39,738 nucleotides of DNA. It comes from Hellea sp964472905 (lineage in GTDB: Bacteria; Pseudomonadota; Alphaproteobacteria; Caulobacterales; Maricaulaceae). The stretch is from assembly GCA_964472905.1 (NCBI GenBank), contig CAYYMI010000023.1, positions 1 to 39,738 on the forward strand, in the 5' to 3' direction. Under the pieces are notes generated by a model. It saw only the letters and a program-made list of their open reading frames with translations. It searched no databases and was not told the DNA's origin. How positions within the stretch are numbered: position 1 is the first letter of the stretch; each line of letters opens with the position of its first letter. Positions 6,512-14,273 of the stretch are shown here, one piece after another. Both the position numbers and the translations under genes were made by a program.

Positions 6512-8380
6512 ATGCGAATCCTGATCTCACTTTGCCTCATGCTAGCTGCGTGCGGGTCTAGTGACGCGCCAAGTTTAGCCCCATCAGCGCCAAAAATCGT
6601 TGTCGATCAATTTGGCTATTTGCCCGAGCTTGAGAAACGGGCTGTTATTCGCGATCCCGAGCAAGGTTATGACAGCCATGAACACTTCCAACCGAGCCCT
6701 CAATATGCTGTCATTGACACACGCTCGGATCAAACCGTTTATCAGGGCCAACCCCAGCAATGGAACAGCGGACAAGTCGATACGGTCTCGGGGGATCGCA
6801 TCTGGTGGTTTGATTTTTCATCCGTCACTAAACCTGGCCGCTATATTGTGCGCGATGTTGAACGCCGCGTGGATAGTTTTGAATTTGAAATTAGTGACCG
6901 CGTTTATACGCCAGTCTTGAAAGCTGCCTTTAAAACATTTTATCTCCAGCGCGCGGGATTTGAAAAACGTGAACCTTATGCCCCGCGAGGCTTTTCAGAT
7001 GGAGCCAGTCATATTGGCCCGGGTCAAGACGGGCAAGCAACGCTGCATAGCCGTAAAAAAGATCACAGCACAGCTCGCGATCTTAGCGGCGGCTGGTATG
7101 ACGCGGGCGATTATAACAAATATACAAATTGGACGGCTAATTATATCATTTCTCTCCTTCATGCTTATGAGGAAAACCCCAGTGTTTGGACAGATGATTT
7201 TGGTATTCCCGAGAGTGGAAACGGTCTTCCGGATATTCTAGATGAAATCAAATGGGGTCTTGATTGGCTTTCAAAGATGCAAAACCGAGATGGATCTGTC
7301 TTCTCTATTGTGGGATTGGATGGAGGTTCGCCGCCATCTAGCGCAAGCGGGCCAAGTCATTACGGCCCTGCCAATACATCCGCAACCCTCACCTCTGCCG
7401 GCGCTTTTGCACTTGCGGCGAAAATATATGGACAGAGCGCCAAAACCCGGCAGCAAGCTGGCCTTTATAGACAGCGCGCCGAACGGGCCTGGAGCTGGGC
7501 TGAAAAAAATCCCGATATTGTGTTTAAAAATAATGATGACGCACAAGGCTCAAGCGGGCTCGGGGCGGGGCAACAAGAGGTCGATAATAAAGGGCGACAA
7601 CAAAAACGCCTCTTAGCCGCCAGCTATCTTTTCGCTTTAACGGCTGATACGCGTTACGCCCGCACCGCCGAGAAGATCTATGGGCAATTAAAACCGATTG
7701 ATCCCTATTATACAAATGCCTTTGACGCAGAGCTGACCTTTACGCTTGGCTATTTATCGCGACAGCCGCGGTTGGCGCCACGCTTTCGCAACCGTATAAA
7801 GTCCGATTTTAAAAGCCATGTGACCCAAGCCGATAATGGGCTGAAGGCGGTTATGGATTACAGCGATGCCTATGGCGCTTATATCAAAGAATATACATGG
7901 GGCAGTAACGCTACAAAATCACGCAAAGGCTCTATTTTCACACAAGCTATTGTCAACAACATTGGGGGTGGATCGGACTTGCAATATAAAAACGCCGCGA
8001 GTCATTATTTGCATTATCTGCATGGGGTAAATCCGCTGGGCAAAAGCTATCTGTCCTCGATGCAGTCTTATGGGGCTGAAAACCCTGTGCGTAAATTTTA
8101 CCATGCCTGGTTCCGTGGGAACACACGTCCGGCTCCGGGGTTTTTGGTTGGCGGACCTAATCCTTATTATGAGCGGGATGAGTGCTGCAATTCAAGCTGC
8201 GGCGGACATGGGGACAAGCTTTGCAGACTGCCAAATATGAGCCCGCCATCTGGACAGCCTAACGCGAAATCCTATACTGATTTTAATGACGACTGGCCGC
8301 TCAATAGCTGGCAGGTCACTGAAAACAGTAATGGCTATCAAACCGCGTATATTCGGCTACTGTCTAAGTTTGTAAAATAA
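6512..8380 (+). CDS. Glycoside hydrolase family 9 lipoprotein (endoglucanase-like)
   Basis: A 622-residue predicted lipoprotein. MRILISLCLMLAAC gives a lipobox with Cys at position 14, so ATG 6512 is preferred to the in-frame ATG at 6467. An N-terminal Ig-like cellulase domain starts with IVVDQFGYLPE. The (alpha/alpha)6 GH9 catalytic domain then shows GGWYDAGDYNKYTNW (catalytic-base Asp region), NGLPDILDEIKWGLDWL, a LHGVNPLGKSYL block and, near the C terminus, NSWQVTENSNGYQTAY with the probable acid Glu. A Cys-rich insert (DECCNSSCGGHGDKLC) precedes it and may bind metal or form disulfides. The likely substrate is a beta-1,4-glucan or oligosaccharide. GH9 also includes exo-glucosaminidases, so the specificity is open. 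Attachment to the cell surface or periplasm is inferred. Confidence 0.9.
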   Translation: MRILISLCLMLAACGSSDAPSLAPSAPKIVVDQFGYLPELEKRAVIRDPEQGYDSHEHFQPSPQYAVIDTRSDQTVYQGQPQQWNSGQVDTVSGDRIWWFDFSSVTKPGRYIVRDVERRVDSFEFEISDRVYTPVLKAAFKTFYLQRAGFEKREPYAPRGFSDGASHIGPGQDGQATLHSRKKDHSTARDLSGGWYDAGDYNKYTNWTANYIISLLHAYEENPSVWTDDFGIPESGNGLPDILDEIKWGLDWLSKMQNRDGSVFSIVGLDGGSPPSSASGPSHYGPANTSATLTSAGAFALAAKIYGQSAKTRQQAGLYRQRAERAWSWAEKNPDIVFKNNDDAQGSSGLGAGQQEVDNKGRQQKRLLAASYLFALTADTRYARTAEKIYGQLKPIDPYYTNAFDAELTFTLGYLSRQPRLAPRFRNRIKSDFKSHVTQADNGLKAVMDYSDAYGAYIKEYTWGSNATKSRKGSIFTQAIVNNIGGGSDLQYKNAASHYLHYLHGVNPLGKSYLSSMQSYGAENPVRKFYHAWFRGNTRPAPGFLVGGPNPYYERDECCNSSCGGHGDKLCRLPNMSPPSGQPNAKSYTDFNDDWPLNSWQVTENSNGYQTAYIRLLSKFVK

Positions 8381-8387
8381 TATAAAG

Positions 8388-8407
8388 ATATAAAGATTTT
8401 TTTATAT
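8388..8407 (+). promoter_or_regulatory. Candidate operator/promoter of the arsR-methyltransferase-metF pair
   Basis: ATATAAA (8388-8394) and TTTATAT (8401-8407) form an inverted repeat with a 6-base spacer, ending 32 bases before the ATG at 8440. A direct repeat of ATAAAGAT overlaps its left arm. AT-rich interrupted palindromes of this kind are typical ArsR-family operators, so autoregulation by the downstream gene product is plausible. This is inference, since AT-rich promoter DNA readily gives such repeats. Confidence 0.35.
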
Positions 8408-8439
8408 ACTTTTAAAACAAACTTTGTTATAGACGCGGC

Positions 8440-9408
8440 ATGGAACGTCATGCGCTAGCTTTAAAAACACTCGGACATCCCGAAAGATTGCGGATTTTAG
8501 CCCTGCTCTCTCGTGGCGAACTCACTGTGAGTGAATTAGTACAAATTTTAAATCTCTCCCAGCCGCGTGTCACGCAATATATTAAATCTCTAGAAACAGC
8601 GGGTATTATTGAACGTCTGAAAGAGGGTAGCTGGGTTTTTTCCCGTATCAGGCGCGGCAATGAAGCGATTTCAGCCTTGGTCGCGACAACGCTCGCCACA
8701 CTTCCGGCGCATGACCCTATTCTTACAGCGGATCTCAGGCGTCTTGAAGACGTGAGAGCTGAACGCTCAATAGCCGCCGAGGCCTTCTTCGCCAATGTCG
8801 CCAATGATACGAGCACTTTGGGTGATGAATATATCCCCAAAGCGAATATCGAATCCATGTTGCGCAAAATGGCAGGTAAAGGGCCATTTGACTATATGGT
8901 CGATCTTGGCACTGGAACGGGACGCATGCTCGAAGTTTTTGCTGACCGTGTCACACGAGGTTCAGGCATCGATAATAATGTTCACATGTTAAAGGTGGCC
9001 CGTCATAAACTAGCGAAAAATAATTATAATCATATTCGGGTTCGCCAAGGTGACTTAAATTCAACGCCGCTTGAGAGCGAATTAGCTGACCTTGTCACAC
9101 TTCACCAAGTCCTACACTATCTGGATGACCCACAATCGGCCATCATTGAGGCTGCGCGATTATTAACGCGTAATGGCATTATACTCATTGCTGATTTTGA
9201 AACGCATGACCAAGATGAATTTAGGTCTGAATATGCCCATAGACGGCTCGGCTTTGACGATAATGATATCGAAGATTGGCTCGCTGGAGCTGGGCTTTCG
9301 CTTTCGCGCGTCGAAACCATTAAAACGCAATCCTCACGGCCCAATGTCAAAATATGGCTGGGAGAAACGCGGATACCGGCCCGCCAAAAGAAAGCTAAGA
9401 AGACCTAA
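8440..9408 (+). CDS. ArsR-type regulator fused to a SAM-dependent methyltransferase domain
   Basis: A 322-residue two-domain protein. Residues 1-85 are a winged helix of the ArsR family (LGHPERLRILALLSRGE, recognition helix near NLSQPRVTQYIKSLE). Residues about 135-300 are a class I methyltransferase fold with glycine-rich motif I DLGTGTGRML (155-164) and a later LVTLHQVLHYL motif. No cysteine metal site of the arsenic type is seen in the DNA-binding part. This architecture is common directly upstream of metF in Alphaproteobacteria, where a role in sensing S-adenosyl methionine or homocysteine is suspected. The stop overlaps the metF start (TAATG), so the two are translationally coupled. Confidence 0.88.
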   Translation: MERHALALKTLGHPERLRILALLSRGELTVSELVQILNLSQPRVTQYIKSLETAGIIERLKEGSWVFSRIRRGNEAISALVATTLATLPAHDPILTADLRRLEDVRAERSIAAEAFFANVANDTSTLGDEYIPKANIESMLRKMAGKGPFDYMVDLGTGTGRMLEVFADRVTRGSGIDNNVHMLKVARHKLAKNNYNHIRVRQGDLNSTPLESELADLVTLHQVLHYLDDPQSAIIEAARLLTRNGIILIADFETHDQDEFRSEYAHRRLGFDDNDIEDWLAGAGLSLSRVETIKTQSSRPNVKIWLGETRIPARQKKAKKT

Positions 9409-10328
9409 TGTTAGCCCTAAGACAATCAGAATTAGGCCCTATTGCCAAGTCCGGCGAAAAGACGGGTGAAGTTCATGTCAGTTATGAATTTTTCCCCCCT
9501 AAGACCGAGAAAATGGAACAGACTTTATGGGAATCTATTCAAAAACTTGAACCTCTAAATCCAGATTTCGTGTCTGTTACCTATGGAGCAGGTGGGTCTA
9601 CGCGTGAGCGAACCCACCGCACAGTGGTTCGCATGGCGAAAGAAACAAGTCTGAACCCTGCCGCGCATTTAACATGTGTTGAATCATCCAAAGCCGAAAT
9701 GGACGCAATTGCCAAAGACTATTGGGATAATGGCGTTCGTCATATCGTGGCTCTGCGCGGTGATCCAACAACCGGCATTAATGATTGCTACACACCATCA
9801 GCCAATGGATATGCTTACGGGTCTGACCTCGTAGCCGGATTAAAATCCGTGGCAAATTTCGAAATCTCTGTCAGCGCCTATCCTGAACGCCACCCAGAAA
9901 GCGGATCATGGGATGTCGAAATAGATAACCTAAAACGCAAAGTCGACGCTGGCGCAACACGGGCAATTACCCAATTCTTTTTTGAACCCGCTACATTTAT
10001 GCGCTTCCAAGACCGGGTTTTGGATGCCGGCATTGATATTCCGATGGTTCCAGGCCTGATGCTGCAGCCAAATTTCAAAGGGTTAAAGCGCATGGCCGAT
10101 ATGTGCGGCGTGTCCGTCCCTGATTGGTATGCCGCTCTTTTTAAAGGTTTAGAGAATGAGCCTGATACGAGACGGCTTTTAACAGCCTCATTAGCCTCTG
10201 AGCTTTCGGCTGAATTACTCGATAGAGGCGTAAAACATTTTCACCTCTACACGCTTAACAGAGCCGAAATTGCTTTAGTCGTCAGCCGCGTTTTAGGATT
10301 GAACGCGCAGCACGCACAGGCCGTTTAA
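9408..10328 (+). CDS. metF: 5,10-methylenetetrahydrofolate reductase
   Basis: MetF reduces 5,10-methylene-THF to 5-methyl-THF with FAD and NAD(P)H, supplying methyl groups to methionine synthase. The 306-residue TIM-barrel protein shows YEFFPPKTEKME, VSVTYGAGGSTRERT, HLTCVESSKAE, VRHIVALRGDPT, VSAYPERHPES and TQFFFEPATFMRF, all family blocks. It begins about 25 residues earlier than the E. coli protein. No later in-frame start fits, so ATG 9408, overlapping the stop of the preceding gene, is accepted. An intrinsic terminator follows 21 bases after the stop. No methionine synthase gene lies next to it in this window. Confidence 0.95.
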   Translation: MLALRQSELGPIAKSGEKTGEVHVSYEFFPPKTEKMEQTLWESIQKLEPLNPDFVSVTYGAGGSTRERTHRTVVRMAKETSLNPAAHLTCVESSKAEMDAIAKDYWDNGVRHIVALRGDPTTGINDCYTPSANGYAYGSDLVAGLKSVANFEISVSAYPERHPESGSWDVEIDNLKRKVDAGATRAITQFFFEPATFMRFQDRVLDAGIDIPMVPGLMLQPNFKGLKRMADMCGVSVPDWYAALFKGLENEPDTRRLLTASLASELSAELLDRGVKHFHLYTLNRAEIALVVSRVLGLNAQHAQAV

Positions 10329-10349
10329 AACGCTATAGCTTGAAAAACA

Positions 10350-10386
10350 AAAGACCGAACGCGCGCCCCGCGGTTCGGTCTTTCTT
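10350..10386 (+). terminator. Intrinsic terminator after metF
   Basis: AAAGACCGAAC (10350-10360) pairs perfectly with GTTCGGTCTTT (10373-10383) around a GC-rich 12-base loop, and the T-rich tail TTTCTTT follows. An A-rich segment precedes the stem, so it may work in both directions. Confidence 0.9.
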
Positions 10387-10416
10387 TAATCAATCCCTCC
10401 AGAGAATTGATTAAAG
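10384..10416. repeat. Perfect 11-bp hairpin with a CCCTCC loop
   Basis: CTTTAATCAAT (10384-10394) and ATTGATTAAAG (10406-10416) are perfect reverse complements around the 11-base loop CCCTCCAGAGA. The loop contains CCTCC, complementary to a Shine-Dalgarno core. It starts inside the T-tail of the metF terminator, about 170 bases before the DjlA-like gene. No T-run follows. Confidence 0.8.
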
Positions 10417-10503
10417 AGTATATCGGACATTGCGCCCCTTTATACCCTCACCTGACCCTATAACAAAAAATCAACACGGCCTTGTCACTATAGATATTAA
10501 AGA

Positions 10504-10521
10504 CTTGTCTTTTTTGACAAG
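10504..10521 (+). promoter_or_regulatory. Inverted repeat with embedded -35-like TTGACA upstream of the DjlA-like gene
   Basis: CTTGTC and GACAAG (10504-10509, 10516-10521) flank six T residues. TTGACA at 10514-10519 is a perfect -35 sequence. The best -10 matches (TTAGAT at 10535, CATAAT at 10541) are at spacings of 15 and 21 bases, neither ideal. It could be a promoter overlapped by a repressor site. Confidence 0.3.
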
Positions 10522-10587
10522 ATTACAAAAATATTTAGATCATAATCCTCTATTGAAGCTAACTAGAGTCTGAGGCACACCCCCGCC

Positions 10588-11286
10588 ATGAGTATTTGGC
10601 AACGAATCTTTTCAGCCGGGGCGCGGCTCTTTGGCCCGCCGCAATCGCCTGACAATAATGGCCGTCCGGGTCAGCTAGATCAGGCTGGATTGGTCGCTGC
10701 GCTTGTCGCCTTAGGCGCAAAAATGGCGAAAGCTGATGGTCAGGTCAGGCACGAAGATGTGGCCGCCTTTCGCCGCGTCTTTCAAGCCACGCCCGAAAAT
10801 GAAGCCACGATTGCGCGGTTCTTTGATCTCGCCCGCCAAACCACGCTTGGATATGAACGCTATGCCCGCATCATTGCCAAGCGGTTTAGGGCCCAGCCTG
10901 CAGGTCTTGAAGATGTTATGGACGGCCTCTTTCATATCGCGCTCGCCGACGGCATTGTGACTGAGGCTGAGATGAATTTTTTACAGCGCGTGGGAGACAT
11001 ATTCGGCTTCTCAGACCGGGAGTTCAGGCGCATAAAAATTGCTCATATGGGCCGGGCTTCCGACGACCCCTATTTGATTTTAGGTGTGGACGAAGATATT
11101 AGTGATACAGATCTTAAACGTGCCTATCGCCGTATGGCGGCGGCCAACCACCCGGATAGAATGATCGCGCGGGGGCTTCCAAAAGAGCTGGTTGGCATGG
11201 CAAACCATAAAATGGCCATGGTGAACCGCGCTTATGCCCAAATAACGTCATTACGGAAAAGTCATCGCGAGGGTCTTGACCTTTAG
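10588..11286 (+). CDS. DjlA-like co-chaperone (TerB-like domain plus C-terminal J domain)
   Basis: A 232-residue protein. Residues about 33-150 form an all-helical TerB/tellurite-resistance-like domain (ALGAKMAKADGQV and IALADGIVTEAEM, two acidic helical motifs with D50-G and D121-G). Residues 160-225 form a J domain with DPYLILGV and the diagnostic H188-P-D190, which stimulates DnaK ATPase. Unlike E. coli DjlA it lacks an N-terminal transmembrane segment. ATG 10588 begins the conserved N terminus. A small membrane protein gene follows after 24 bases, probably in the same transcript, and a muramoyl amidase lies further down, a neighbour often seen with this gene in Alphaproteobacteria. Confidence 0.87.
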   Translation: MSIWQRIFSAGARLFGPPQSPDNNGRPGQLDQAGLVAALVALGAKMAKADGQVRHEDVAAFRRVFQATPENEATIARFFDLARQTTLGYERYARIIAKRFRAQPAGLEDVMDGLFHIALADGIVTEAEMNFLQRVGDIFGFSDREFRRIKIAHMGRASDDPYLILGVDEDISDTDLKRAYRRMAAANHPDRMIARGLPKELVGMANHKMAMVNRAYAQITSLRKSHREGLDL

Positions 11287-11310
11287 GCCTATTCCCCCGA
11301 CATTAGGGTT

Positions 11311-11682
11311 ATGAGTAATACCTATCGTATAGCGGGTAGCGGAAATGTCGTTACCAATATCCTGCGCGGCTTATTTTTAGCCGCGGCGGCCATAGGCGGC
11401 TTTGTTATGCTGGCTTTTTCAGCCGCTTTTGCCTTTTTTGTCGTGGCGGGCTTAGTTCTATTTGGAGCTGTTGTCTTTCTATTTTTATGGGGCCGCGCCA
11501 AGCTTTTCGGTAAGCCCTTTGGCCCCAAAGCCCAATTTGAAGCTGCCCGTAAAGATATGGAAGCGCAATTTCAGGGCATGGACTTAAACCATGCCAATAA
11601 TGGCCCGAATAGCTCCCAGCATTCAGATGGCCCAATTATTGACGCGCATCAAACGCCTGAAGGCTGGAGCGTCGACGATTAA
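11311..11682 (+). CDS. Small membrane protein of unknown function
   Basis: A 123-residue protein. Residues about 15-65 are strongly hydrophobic and split into two likely membrane helices (LRGLFLAAAAIGGFVML and AFFVVAGLVLFGAVVFLFLW). They are followed by a polar C-terminal tail rich in Asn, Asp and His, ending in PEGWSVDD. I do not recognise the family. The 24-base spacing after the DjlA-like gene suggests co-transcription. The sequence is coding-like, with a defined start (ATG 11311, preceded by TTAGGG), but no function can be assigned. Confidence 0.7.
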   Translation: MSNTYRIAGSGNVVTNILRGLFLAAAAIGGFVMLAFSAAFAFFVVAGLVLFGAVVFLFLWGRAKLFGKPFGPKAQFEAARKDMEAQFQGMDLNHANNGPNSSQHSDGPIIDAHQTPEGWSVDD

Positions 11683-11699
11683 TTTCGGTCAGACCGAAA
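11683..11699. repeat. Short palindrome after the small membrane protein gene
   Basis: TTTCGGTC and GACCGAAA (11683-11690, 11692-11699) are separated by one base, immediately after the stop codon. There is no T-run downstream, so it is a weak terminator candidate at best or a protein-binding site. Confidence 0.35.
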
Positions 11700-11760
11700 G
11701 AACTCCCTACACGGTTTAATTAAACATTGACTGCAATATAAGCCTTGCTAAGGCTTGCTC

Positions 11761-12621
11761 ATGAGGGCTGTCGACTTTTTAATATTGATGCTATGCTGTC
11801 TAGGATGGGCAGGAAATTTGGTCATTAGTTCCTGGGCATTAGAGAACAATCCTGTTCCCCCCTATATGTTAGCCTTTATACGCAGCGGTATCGTCCTTAT
11901 TTTGACGGTCCCGTTTTTAAAAATGAGACCGCCAAAACAGTGGAGAATTCTTCTTATTGTCTGTGCGTGTGTTGGACCCGTTCATTTAGGGTTTTTATAT
12001 ACGGGTCTGCAAACCGCCTCGGCCTCAGGTAGTTCTATTGTCGCTCAAATGCTCATCCCTTTTGCGACCATATTGTCGGTTGTTTTTCTACGAGAAAAAA
12101 TTGGGTGGATAAAAGGTCTAGCGATTACGGGCGCCTTTATAGGGACACTCATAATGATCTATGAACCTGGCGCGCTTAACTTTGATGTTGGATTAATTTA
12201 TATCGTCTTTGCTTACTTCGCTTTGGCTGTCAGCTCCATCCTGATGAAAAAAGTTGGAAATGTCGATTGGCGGCAATATGTAGTTTGGGTGGCCGTCATG
12301 GTTTTCATAACCATGGGGTCATCGACCTTCCTTTTTGAAACTGGCCAAGCTCAGGTCTGGGAGAGCTCAAAATGGCCTTTATTAATTACAGCGGTTTATG
12401 CGGCTATCGCGGTTAGCATTTTGACACACGGACAATATTTCAGATTGATAAAGCAATATGATGTTTCGCTTATAGTGCCTCTCACGCTTATTATGCCGCT
12501 CTTTGCGAGTATTCTTGGGGTCGTCTTCTTGGATGAAACGATTTATACGCGTTATTATGTTGGCGCAGCCCTCATTATTCCTTGCGTCTACATTCTCGCG
12601 AAAGGTCAGAAACCCGCCTAA
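11761..12621 (+). CDS. EamA/DMT-superfamily transporter
   Basis: A 286-residue inner-membrane protein with ten predicted hydrophobic helices arranged as two EamA repeats of five. Typical blocks are CCLGWAGNLVISSWAL at the N terminus, TASASGSSIVAQMLIPFATILSVVFL ending repeat one, and a VSLIVPLTLIMPLFASILGVVFLDE block in repeat two. These proteins move metabolites or drugs, and the substrate cannot be read from sequence. A TTG at 11755 is in frame, but ATG 11761 begins the hydrophobic N terminus and is preferred. Confidence 0.88.
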   Translation: MRAVDFLILMLCCLGWAGNLVISSWALENNPVPPYMLAFIRSGIVLILTVPFLKMRPPKQWRILLIVCACVGPVHLGFLYTGLQTASASGSSIVAQMLIPFATILSVVFLREKIGWIKGLAITGAFIGTLIMIYEPGALNFDVGLIYIVFAYFALAVSSILMKKVGNVDWRQYVVWVAVMVFITMGSSTFLFETGQAQVWESSKWPLLITAVYAAIAVSILTHGQYFRLIKQYDVSLIVPLTLIMPLFASILGVVFLDETIYTRYYVGAALIIPCVYILAKGQKPA

Positions 12622-12649
12622 GAAAATTATAGGGTTACAAGGAGGTCAT

Positions 12650-13081
12650 ATGGCGAAGAATAAGACAGTCCCTGACGGCCTAAAGGTGAGTGACTATCTT
12701 GCGCAAATTGAACCGGCCCAGCGGCAAGCCGATTGCCAGCGCCTATATGATATCATGCTGGAACTAACAGGGTGGTCGCCTAAAATATGGGGATCAAAAC
12801 TTAAAAACGGGATCGTTGGTTTCGGAGACTATCATTATAAATATGATAGCGGACGCGAAGGCGATTTCTTTCGGCTTGGATTTAGTTCTCGGGCTCAAAA
12901 CATCTCAATTTATATTATGCCGGGATATCAGGATTTTAGTGACGAGCTGACGCGTCTGGGTAAACACAAAATGGGTAAATCATGCCTGTATATAAAACGG
13001 CTTTCGGATGTGAATGAAGCGGTCTTAATTGAAATTATGAAAAAGGGGTTAGAGATTATGGCTGAAAAATACCCCCTATGA
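12650..13081 (+). CDS. DUF1801 (YdhG-like) domain protein
   Basis: A 143-residue soluble protein of the DUF1801 family, function unknown. Diagnostic blocks are MLELTGWSPKIWGS, IVGFGDYHYKYDSGREGD and LGKHKMGKSCLYIKRLSDV. The start is fixed by an excellent AAGGAGGT Shine-Dalgarno just before ATG 12650. An in-frame upstream extension into the EamA gene is discounted. The stop codon overlaps the start of the amidase gene (ATGA at 13078-13081), indicating translational coupling with it. The two products need not act together. Confidence 0.88.
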   Translation: MAKNKTVPDGLKVSDYLAQIEPAQRQADCQRLYDIMLELTGWSPKIWGSKLKNGIVGFGDYHYKYDSGREGDFFRLGFSSRAQNISIYIMPGYQDFSDELTRLGKHKMGKSCLYIKRLSDVNEAVLIEIMKKGLEIMAEKYPL

Positions 13082-13833
13082 AAATCACTCAGTTAGACAG
13101 TCCAAATTTCGATGAGCGCACGCTCCCAATATCCTATTTAATTTTACATTATACAGGTATGAAAACGGGAGCTGCCGCTATTAAACGCCTATGTGATCCT
13201 CAGGCTAAAGTCAGCGCGCATTACGCCGTCGAAGATGACGGGCAAATATTTCAGCTGGTCAATGAAGAAAAGCGCGCATGGCATGCCGGGGTATCCGAAT
13301 GGCAAGGTGAGACAAATATTAATTCAGCGTCTATCGGCATTGAAATCGTCAATGGAGGCCATGATTTTTTAGGCCAGGATGGCCAATTGCCTCCATTCCC
13401 TGATGTACAAATCAACGCCCTTATAGTCTTATGCAAAGATATTATTTCCCGACATGCAACCCTAACCGTCTTAGGACATAGTGATATTGCGCCTGCTCGC
13501 AAAATTGACCCCGGTGAGCATTTCCCCTGGCAAGGGTTAGCGGCGGCAGGCATAGGCTATTGGCCTGAGATAAACGCCCAAGATAGCCGAATATTATTTG
13601 AGCCAGGGAGCCGTGACCGCGGCGTTGCAATCGTTCAGCGAGGTCTGGCGCATATCGGGTATGGCGCGAGAGTCACAGGCGTCATGGATGATAACACGGT
13701 GCAAATTATCCAAGCGCTACAAAGACGATATCGTGTTCAGAAAATTGACGGCATCGTCGATGTTGAAACCATGGAACTTATTAAAGCGTTAGCAGAAAAG
13801 CAAAGTGCTATAGCAAACACGGCGATGAGTTAA
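13078..13833 (+). CDS. N-acetylmuramoyl-L-alanine amidase with C-terminal peptidoglycan-binding domain
   Basis: A 251-residue amidase_2 (AmpD/AmiD-type) zinc hydrolase that cleaves the bond between N-acetylmuramic acid and L-alanine. Predicted zinc ligands are H24 (ILHYT), H134 (LGHSDIAP) and D144 (RKIDPG), with E89 in IGIEIVNGG as a likely catalytic residue. Residues about 183-240 resemble a PG_binding_1 domain (VQRGLAHIGYG...IDGIVDVETM). No signal peptide or lipobox is present, which favours a cytosolic role in recycling anhydro-muropeptides, as for AmpD. The PG-binding domain is closer to AmiD, so the compartment is uncertain. Confidence 0.9.
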   Translation: MKITQLDSPNFDERTLPISYLILHYTGMKTGAAAIKRLCDPQAKVSAHYAVEDDGQIFQLVNEEKRAWHAGVSEWQGETNINSASIGIEIVNGGHDFLGQDGQLPPFPDVQINALIVLCKDIISRHATLTVLGHSDIAPARKIDPGEHFPWQGLAAAGIGYWPEINAQDSRILFEPGSRDRGVAIVQRGLAHIGYGARVTGVMDDNTVQIIQALQRRYRVQKIDGIVDVETMELIKALAEKQSAIANTAMS

Positions 13834-13876
13834 ACCTCGCCAAGAGTGAATTTTATAAACCTATATGGGAGAAAAC

Positions 13877-14221
13877 ATGCAAATCCATTATCTTGAAATT
13901 GTCTGCCCTAATCCCAAAGACACATCCGAAACGCTAAGCACCCTTCATAATGTGACGTTTGAAGGCCCTAATGTACTTTTTGGGAATGCCTATATGGCGA
14001 AGATGCCTAACGGTTCACGGCTTGGTGTGCGCGCGCCTATGCATGAAACTGAAACGCCTGTGACGCGGCCTTATTTTCTCTGCTCGGATATAAAAACCGC
14101 AATCAAAACGCTCGAAGCCCGCGGCGCGCTCATTATGCATCCACCGCTGGAGATACTCGGAGAAGGGACATTTGCAATCTATATGGAAAATGACATTCAA
14201 TATGGATTATGGGAAATTTGA
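13877..14221 (+). CDS. VOC (glyoxalase/dioxygenase-fold) family protein
   Basis: A 114-residue single-module VOC protein (MQIHYLEIVCPNPK, MPNGSRLGVRAPMHE, RPYFLCSDIKTAIKTLEARGA, IYMENDIQYGLWEI). Such modules bind metals or small ligands, and this one has no diagnostic enzyme signature. Two in-frame starts exist. ATG 13877 is preferred because GGGAGAA lies 4-10 bases before it, while ATG 13865 lacks such a site. It is isolated between the amidase and esterase genes. Confidence 0.8.
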   Translation: MQIHYLEIVCPNPKDTSETLSTLHNVTFEGPNVLFGNAYMAKMPNGSRLGVRAPMHETETPVTRPYFLCSDIKTAIKTLEARGALIMHPPLEILGEGTFAIYMENDIQYGLWEI

Positions 14222-14273
14222 TAAACTCAGCTGTCCAGCATAGGTTCATCATAAATTCTCTATTGGACGTATT

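Noticed and set aside
12503..12649. Upstream extension of the DUF1801 reading frame into the EamA gene
   Set aside because: The extension overlaps a conserved transporter in another frame, and a perfect AAGGAGGT precedes the downstream ATG.
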